A DNA stretch of 5,853 nucleotides, taken from positions 1 through 5,853 of the forward strand of contig DRPO01000192.1 of NCBI GenBank assembly GCA_011330835.1, read 5' to 3'. The stretch comes from Gammaproteobacteria bacterium. Lineage in GTDB: Bacteria; Pseudomonadota; Gammaproteobacteria; UWMA-0217. Shown in pieces: positions 1 to 4,803 of the stretch (its first letter is position 1; every line of letters starts with the position of its first letter). Under the pieces are notes generated by a model. The model was not told where the DNA came from. It saw nothing but the letters and a program-made list of their open reading frames with translations, and searched no databases. A program made the translations under genes and the position numbers.

Positions 1-1256
1 AGCGGGGCAATCGCCACGCCGTGGTGTCGGATCAGAGCGGTCAGGCCAATCGGATCGTTGCGGATCAGATACTGGGTCAAGCCAACACGGCGACCCTGAA
101 GCAATCGGGGGGGGGGAATAATATCGTGTCCCTGCAGGGCACACGCCAGAGCGGGGTCGCGGCGGCGGTCGGCGCCGGGAACAACAATGTGGTCGCCGCA
201 ACCCAGACGGGGAATGGCAATCAGGCGCAAGTCCAGCAACAGGACGTGAGCGCCCAGAACAACACCGCTGAAATCGTTCAGACGGGCGATCAAATGCAGG
301 CCGCGGTGTTCCAGGATCAGGCGGGGGACGCCAGGGCGGGCGTCCATCAAAGTCTGGGCGCCCGGGACGGCGCGACGATCTATCAGGATGCGGCGACCAG
401 CGTTCAGGCCGAAATCCGGCAACAGGGCAGCGACAACAGCCAGGATATCCGCCAGCTGGGGGCGGCGCATGTCGCAACCATTGTCGTGATCGGCGACAAC
501 AACCGGAACACGGGCGCGCCAATCCCTCCGGAGACGGTTTTTCAACAGGGAACCGCACACCAGGCGACCATTGCGATTACCGGTAGCGCCAACCAGGTGT
601 CCAGTTACCAGACCGGCGCCAATGGACAAGCGACGTTGACGCTCAATGGCGGCGGCAACCAGGCGAGCGCCTACCAGTCGGGCGATCGCCATTCGCTGGG
701 TCTCACGCTGACGGGTAATGCCAACCAGAACGACCTGCGGCAAAGCGGAACGGCGCATGTCGCCAGCGTCGCCGTCAGCGGCGATCGCAATACGCTCGAG
801 TTGCTTCAGGCGGGTAATGGCGATGACGCCACGCTTTCGATCGGCGGCAGTGACAACAATGTTCAGATCGACCAGTCGGGGTCGCAGTCGAAGGTCGCCG
901 AATTGCTTTCGGGCGACGCCAATATCAGCAGCATCACGCAGCGCGGCGATCAATCGACCGTCAACCTGTCCATCAACGGCCTCGCCAACAAGGCGACGAT
1001 CATCCAGGGCGAGGCCGGCGCGCTGGGCAATGTTGTCGATGTCATCCAGATCGGCGCCAACAATGTGGCCGATGTTTCCCAGACAGGTGGGAATAACAAC
1101 AGTGCTTCGATCTGGCAGGAAGGCGATCGAAACCAGGCGCTGATCAGCACATCGGGCAGCGACAACCAGGTCACGATCAAGCAGACGGGTAATGATCATT
1201 CGATCAGCATCGTCCGCACCGGAGCGGGGAACATCATTTCCGTGACCCAGCAATGA
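1..1256 (+). CDS. Giant curlin-repeat (curli-type amyloid) subunit, 5'-truncated by the window edge
   Basis: A predicted secreted functional-amyloid subunit of the curlin (CsgA/CsgB) repeat family. About 417 residues are visible. The reading frame is open from base 3 and is already inside a repeat (residues GNRHAVVSDQSGQ), so the GTG at 21 is probably not the real start; the start codon and signal peptide lie upstream. Almost the whole protein is a tandem array of roughly 11-residue strands of the form N-x-x-x-x-x-Q-x-G-x-x, two per curlin unit, about 34 strands in all. E. coli CsgA has five units. Up to about nt 467 most strands carry Gln. From 468 to 986 Gln strands alternate with Gln-less strands such as ATLTLNG. 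The array ends with NIISVTQQ. I see no cysteine. The 10-G run at 107-116 is in frame here. A similar curlin gene follows 116 bp downstream, so an operon is likely. Whether this is the nucleator or a fibre subunit cannot be told. The family assignment is strong; the partner role is inference. Confidence 0.9.
   Translation, partial: RGNRHAVVSDQSGQANRIVADQILGQANTATLKQSGGGNNIVSLQGTRQSGVAAAVGAGNNNVVAATQTGNGNQAQVQQQDVSAQNNTAEIVQTGDQMQAAVFQDQAGDARAGVHQSLGARDGATIYQDAATSVQAEIRQQGSDNSQDIRQLGAAHVATIVVIGDNNRNTGAPIPPETVFQQGTAHQATIAITGSANQVSSYQTGANGQATLTLNGGGNQASAYQSGDRHSLGLTLTGNANQNDLRQSGTAHVASVAVSGDRNTLELLQAGNGDDATLSIGGSDNNVQIDQSGSQSKVAELLSGDANISSITQRGDQSTVNLSINGLANKATIIQGEAGALGNVVDVIQIGANNVADVSQTGGNNNSASIWQEGDRNQALISTSGSDNQVTIKQTGNDHSISIVRTGAGNIISVTQQ
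107..116 (+). repeat. Homopolymeric G10 tract inside the curlin coding sequence
   Basis: Ten consecutive G residues encode the end of a Ser codon and three Gly codons in the turn of one curlin repeat (residues QSGGGNN). The reading frame is curlin-like on both sides, so a length of ten keeps the gene intact. One extra G would put GAA TAA directly after the tract. One G fewer would run into TGA at 247-249. Long coding G tracts are known slipped-strand mutation sites and are also prone to sequencing error. Confidence 0.85.
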
Positions 1257-1283
1257 CGCAGAGGAATTTACACGGCTTTGTCA

Positions 1284-1303
1284 GGGATTTCGGGCGAAAT
1301 CCC
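1284..1303 (+). other. Hairpin between the two curlin genes
   Basis: A perfect 8-bp stem, GGGATTTC paired with GAAATCCC, closes a GGGC loop. It lies 27 nt after the first curlin stop codon and 69 nt before the next start. No T tract follows (next bases GCGAAGTC), so it does not look like a rho-independent terminator. It could instead stabilise the 3' end of the upstream cistron or set the expression ratio of the two subunits. The function is inference; the pairing is read directly. Confidence 0.5.
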
Positions 1304-1372
1304 GCGAAGTCTGTAGATGTGCCGAGGTCGGCAAGACCTATTGACTGAAAACCAACGAGGTAGTTACAAACC

Positions 1373-3274
1373 ATGAACCTGAAACCCACAACACTGGCGC
1401 TGGCGATACTCGCCGTCACGGCGGGAGCCGCGCACGCCGGCGGGAACTCACTGATCCTGAACCAGAACAACACCGATCCGGATCCGCAGAAAAGAGAGCG
1501 GGCCGATATCGTGCAGATTGGCGGCAAGATGAAGATGGACATTAGCCAGACAGGGCACTCCGATGGCGTGGATGCGCGGCAGACCGGCGCGGATCACACC
1601 ATGACCCTGACCCAGAATGGCAACAATAACGGTATCCAGGCCGACCAGATCGGCGGGACGGGCAACGCCATGACGGTCTCGCAGACCGGCGTTGACAATC
1701 GCGCGCTGACCCAGCAGGGCAAACGCGCCGCCAACGGCGCGCAGGCCGTCGAATCAGGCGCGGGCAACATCATGTCCCTGACGCAGAACGGTACGATCAA
1801 CGACGCGACGCTGTCGCAGTCGGGACTGTCCGCCAACGCCAATACGGCCAATGTTTCCCAAAGCGGCAACGCCAACGCCATTGTCACCGACCAGGATAAC
1901 GCGGCCAATTCAGCCCTGGATGTCGTTCAGACCGGCGACGACAATAGCGTCGCGGTGTATCAGACCAACGCCTCGGCGGCGACCGCGAACATTCAGCAGA
2001 TTGGCAACGGAAACGGTCACGCGGTGACCCAGGATGGATCGGGACTCGGCGCGCGCATCAGCGTCAATGGCGATCGCAACGCCAATTTCGATCCGGCTGG
2101 CGCGGTCTATCAGCAGGGAACCGGGCTCAACGGGCAGATCGACGTGGTCGGTAATGATAACCGGACTTCGATTTACCAATCGGCTCAGGCAGACGGTTTT
2201 TCCGCGATCAATGTTCAGGGTAACCTCAACGATGTCTACACCGGGCAGCAGAATGCCTCGAACACGACGGCTCGGGTGGATGTTGTCGGCGACAGTAACA
2301 AGGTTGTTAGTAGTCAGACCAATTTTTCAGGTGGGCTCGCTACGGTAACCGTTGGTGGCAATGCCAATCAGCTCAGTGTTGGTCAGGATGGAACAGACAT
2401 GACCGCCAATGCTGTCGTCAGTGGTTCTCGGAATGCGGTTGGCATCACCCAGAATAGCCCTGGCGCCGGGTCGAAAGACAATACGGACATCAATGTCAAT
2501 GGTAATGACAACGTTGCCTCGGTAATTCAGAGCGGAGCTACGACCAGCGAAACCTTGATGGGCGTTACCGGAAATCTGAATACCAGCGACGTCGACCAGA
2601 TTGCGAGCGTGGCGAGTAGTGTCAACGTTACCATCAATGGAGATTCAAACACCAGCTATGTTCGCCAGAAAAGCGGCGATTCCATGAGCGCCCGGCTAAC
2701 GATTACCGGATCCCAGAACAAGGCCAAGGCGACCGCTGCCGGTTCTTATGGAAACGCTTCCGATACTAACATCCAGGGAGACAGCAACGATTTCAGTCTG
2801 AAGCAGGATAACACTGGACTGCCGCTCGGAAGCTTTGCGGCAACCGCGATCAGTGGATCTGGAAATATCGTTGGTCTGGAGCAAACGGCGGCGACCGCCA
2901 CGGATATGAATACCACGATCGGCGGTAACGGCAATACCGTTTCCCAGATCCAGAACAACGTCAGCGGCGCGAAAATGACGACGACGATCAGCGGCGACGC
3001 CAACGGCGTCAACCTGCTTCAGGATACCCAGGGCGGAGAAATCACCCTCGGCGTCACCGGAACCGGAAACACCGTCAGCCTGGCGCAGAAAGGGGATGGC
3101 GGCATTCCGGGCGGCCACATCGCCTCCATCACCCAGCAAGGCAACGGCAACAGCTTCAACGGCGTCCAGGATGGCGCGCTGAACGCGTTGACCGTACAGC
3201 AACTCAGCGATGGCAATACGATCTCGCTGAACCAGACGGGCACCGGAAACCTGGCCAATATTTATCAGCAGTAG
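1373..3274 (+). CDS. Giant secreted curlin-repeat (curli-type amyloid) protein, complete
   Basis: A 633-residue predicted extracellular amyloid subunit of the curlin-repeat family. Residues 1-22 form a Sec signal peptide: short basic n-region (MNLK), Ala/Leu core, likely cleavage after AHA. The ATG is preceded by a purine-rich ACGAGG about 12 nt upstream. The mature start (residues 23-45) is Asn-rich then charged and lacks the Gly-rich targeting leader of E. coli CsgA. From residue 46 on there are about 50 strands of roughly 11 residues (N-x5-Q-x-G-x-x), equal to about 25 curlin units against five in E. coli CsgA. Residues 46-225 are conventional, with Gln in nearly every strand. Residues 226-564 alternate Gln strands with Gln-less strands such as RLTITG and TVTVGG. 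Residues 565-633 return to Gln-rich strands and end NLANIYQQ. A453-A456 replaces one expected Gln strand motif. The protein has no cysteine. It is probably co-transcribed with the upstream paralogue and is followed by a strong terminator. Whether it is the main fibre subunit is not decidable here. Confidence 0.93.
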   Translation: MNLKPTTLALAILAVTAGAAHAGGNSLILNQNNTDPDPQKRERADIVQIGGKMKMDISQTGHSDGVDARQTGADHTMTLTQNGNNNGIQADQIGGTGNAMTVSQTGVDNRALTQQGKRAANGAQAVESGAGNIMSLTQNGTINDATLSQSGLSANANTANVSQSGNANAIVTDQDNAANSALDVVQTGDDNSVAVYQTNASAATANIQQIGNGNGHAVTQDGSGLGARISVNGDRNANFDPAGAVYQQGTGLNGQIDVVGNDNRTSIYQSAQADGFSAINVQGNLNDVYTGQQNASNTTARVDVVGDSNKVVSSQTNFSGGLATVTVGGNANQLSVGQDGTDMTANAVVSGSRNAVGITQNSPGAGSKDNTDINVNGNDNVASVIQSGATTSETLMGVTGNLNTSDVDQIASVASSVNVTINGDSNTSYVRQKSGDSMSARLTITGSQNKAKATAAGSYGNASDTNIQGDSNDFSLKQDNTGLPLGSFAATAISGSGNIVGLEQTAATATDMNTTIGGNGNTVSQIQNNVSGAKMTTTISGDANGVNLLQDTQGGEITLGVTGTGNTVSLAQKGDGGIPGGHIASITQQGNGNSFNGVQDGALNALTVQQLSDGNTISLNQTGTGNLANIYQQ

Positions 3275-3295
3275 TTACACAACCGGAAAGGACCG

Positions 3296-3327
3296 GGCTC
3301 CCATGGGAAACCGTGGGAGCCTTTTTT
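3296..3327 (+). terminator. Rho-independent terminator after the curlin genes
   Basis: An 11-bp stem at 3296-3306 and 3311-3321 (GGCTCCCATGG with CCGTGGGAGCC, one G-T wobble) closes a GAAA tetraloop. Six T residues follow directly (3322-3327). It starts 22 nt after the stop codon of the second curlin gene, which marks the end of the curlin transcript and separates it from the OmpA-like gene. Confidence 0.93.
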
Positions 3328-3531
3328 ATGGCGCCACGGCAAGTTTTTACAATGCAGCCATCGGCGAAAAAGACGCGCGGCCTGAACGGGGTCTTCCTGG
3401 TCGCAAGCCGTATATTGTTCGCATTCTCCTGTAATTCCCGGCGGGGGCGACGGTCGAATTTCCAATGGCGTCAATAAATCTCCCCGACGGTTGAGCTAGG
3501 CTCGGGGCTTCGCGTCAATCGATAATCGGAA

Positions 3532-4596
3532 ATGGACAGACAAAAAGGACCGGTACAAGGCCGGAAAGCATGGCCAATGGTTGCGCTGATGACGATGACC
3601 GTTTCGGGCGTCGCGTCGGCGGGAGAGAATCCGCCGGGCCAGTCCGACGCGCATCTCTATGTTGGCGCGGGGCTGGGGATGACGCATTTGTCCACCGAAT
3701 TCGCCAACGCCAAACGTTCCCTGATCACCGATACCCCACCCAGCGGATCAGTATTCGCGGGCGTGTATCTCAGTCCGCACATCAGTATCGAGGCCTCCGC
3801 CACCGTGGCCGACAGCGCCGCGGTCGGGCAGGATCGGCGCGTGATTGGCGACTACGCTTATCGCGACTATGGCGTGTCGGCGCTGGCCTATCTGTACCGC
3901 CAGGAGGATGGTAAGCCCCGGTCGGGGCCTTCGGCCCGGGAGGGTTTGTCGGCTTTCGCGCGACTGGGCGCTGGATACAAGGATCCTGAGTCGGCGCTGG
4001 CGTCTCGCGAGGCCCGGCATCGTCATCTGACCGCCGGTTTTGGCGCGGAATACGGTTGGTCTGGTGGAGTGGGCGCCCGTGCGGAGGTGACCTTCATGGA
4101 TAACGACGCCCGCCAGTTGCGGGTCAGCCTGCTGAAACGCTTCGAGATGGGGGCGCCGGCCTTCGGGGCGCGCAAGAATGCGAACGCCGGGGGCTTGCCG
4201 GAACAGATCTGGAGCAATCGCTTCTATATCCGTTTTCCGACCCTCTATTTCAGCGACAATGACCCGCGCAGCCCCCTCGGGCGCGAGGCTCAGCGTCGGC
4301 TGGATGAGTTGGCCAAACAGTTGCTCCGGGCGCCAGGCCTGGAGATCGAGGTTCGCGGACATGCCGACAGCCTCGGCAGTTTGAGAGAGGGGTTGAGTCT
4401 ATCCCGTCGGCGGGCGATTACCGTGTCGCGCTACCTGCAATCCAAGGGCATCCGGGGCAACCGGTTGCACATCCGGGCCTACGGGAATTCCGATCCGGTT
4501 CTGTCGCCGGACGGACAGCCCGCGCCGGCGCGCAACCGGCGGGTGGATTTCGCGATTTTCAGCCCCCACGCCCGGAAGATGGCGGCCCGAAAGTGA
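3532..4596 (+). CDS. Outer-membrane beta-barrel protein with C-terminal OmpA-like peptidoglycan-binding domain
   Basis: A predicted outer-membrane protein of the OmpA/OprF type, 354 residues. Residues 1-30 form a signal peptide (basic start, core MVALMTMTVSGV, cleavage after ASA). The ATG at 3532 is preferred over Met16 because the shorter form would lose the basic n-region; its Shine-Dalgarno (CGGA) is weak and very close. Residues 41-204 give about eight amphipathic strands (for example HLYVGAGLGM, SAFARLGAGY, GARAEVTFMD) and end in Phe204, as expected for an 8-stranded barrel. Residues 231-343 match the OmpA-like domain: GHAD at 276-279, LSRRRA at 290-295, NRRVDF at 335-340. Asp279 and Arg294 keep the 15-residue spacing of the diaminopimelate-binding pair in this family; the usual Asn eight residues after the Asp is Gly287. 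The linker is short and not Pro-rich. The gene lies downstream of the curlin terminator, so it is probably transcribed separately. A link to curli is suggested only by position. Confidence 0.9.
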   Translation: MDRQKGPVQGRKAWPMVALMTMTVSGVASAGENPPGQSDAHLYVGAGLGMTHLSTEFANAKRSLITDTPPSGSVFAGVYLSPHISIEASATVADSAAVGQDRRVIGDYAYRDYGVSALAYLYRQEDGKPRSGPSAREGLSAFARLGAGYKDPESALASREARHRHLTAGFGAEYGWSGGVGARAEVTFMDNDARQLRVSLLKRFEMGAPAFGARKNANAGGLPEQIWSNRFYIRFPTLYFSDNDPRSPLGREAQRRLDELAKQLLRAPGLEIEVRGHADSLGSLREGLSLSRRRAITVSRYLQSKGIRGNRLHIRAYGNSDPVLSPDGQPAPARNRRVDFAIFSPHARKMAARK

Positions 4597-4637
4597 AATT
4601 CCGCCAATCCGAGCCGACTCCCAATTGCCTCGCTCAT

Positions 4638-4718
4638 CTCGTCATTCCGGGCTGAGTGGAGCGAAGACCCGGAATCCAGAACGAGGCGCTGGATTCCCGC
4701 TTTCGCGGGAATGACGAG
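4638..4718. repeat. Interspersed palindromic repeat with two hairpins ('VIPAKAGIQ' type)
   Basis: The outer arms CTCGTCATTCCGG (4638-4650) and CGGGAATGACGAG (4706-4718) are inverted with one mismatch. Inside lie two further hairpins. One pairs ATTCCGGG (4644-4651) with CCCGGAAT (4668-4675). The other pairs ATTCCCGC (4693-4700) with GCGGGAAT (4705-4712) over a TTTC loop. GGAATCCAG (4671-4679) and CTGGATTCC (4689-4697) are also a perfect inverted pair, so alternative folds exist. Read on the minus strand, part of it would translate as VIPAKAGIQ, the known signature of this dispersed family in many beta- and gammaproteobacteria. It sits between convergent genes and may act as a 3'-end structure for either. 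The family name is from memory; the pairing is read directly. Confidence 0.8.
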
Positions 4719-4755
4719 GCGGGTGGGGGGCTTTGGACCCGCTTGACCAAACGGC

Positions 4756-4780
4756 ATTGCGACGCGCCTCATCTCGCAAT
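4756..4780 (-). terminator. Possible weak terminator hairpin for the minus-strand gene
   Basis: ATTGCGA (4756-4762) pairs perfectly with TCGCAAT (4774-4780) over an 11-nt loop, starting 23 nt past the minus-strand stop codon. Only GCCGTTT follows in that direction, so the T tract is poor. A second short inverted pair, GCGGGT (4719-4724) with ACCCGC (4737-4742), lies beyond it. Termination is a guess. Confidence 0.3.
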
Positions 4781-4803
4781 ACAGGGTGCGAGCGTTTCCG
4801 CAA

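Noticed and set aside
21..23. GTG as the start codon of the first curlin gene
   Set aside because: The frame is open upstream to the window edge and already encodes curlin repeat sequence. A start here would leave no signal peptide.
1341..1370. TTGACT with TACAAA as a sigma-70 promoter for the second curlin gene
   Set aside because: Transcription would begin at or within the start codon and would exclude the ribosome binding site.
2696..3202. 168-residue minus-strand open frame opposite the second curlin gene
   Set aside because: It is the complement of a repetitive coding sequence, with no domain or start signal. The plus-strand curlin repeats explain the DNA fully.
1..3274. Tandem DNA repeats or a CRISPR-like array
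   Set aside because: The periodicity is at the protein level (about 33 nt per strand) with strongly diverged DNA. There are no identical direct repeats or spacers.
3491..3526. TTGAGC and GATAAT as a promoter for the OmpA-like gene
   Set aside because: The spacer is about 24 bp, and the GATAAT is so close to the ATG that the start site would fall in the start codon. No better promoter was found between 3328 and 3531.
3915..3942. GC-rich inverted repeats inside the OmpA-like gene (GCCCC/GGGGC and GGGCC/GGCCC)
   Set aside because: They fall in a Gly/Pro/Ser/Arg loop of the barrel, where such codons create short palindromes by chance. No regulatory context is visible.
3748..4362. 204-residue open frame on the minus strand opposite the OmpA-like gene
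   Set aside because: It lies wholly inside a well-supported gene and its protein is Arg/Pro/Gly-rich with no recognisable domain. It is a frame shadow of GC-rich coding DNA.
4479..4772. Minus-strand open frame containing VIPAKAGIQ
   Set aside because: That peptide is the usual translation artefact of the dispersed palindromic repeat at 4638-4718, and the frame runs into the end of the OmpA-like gene.
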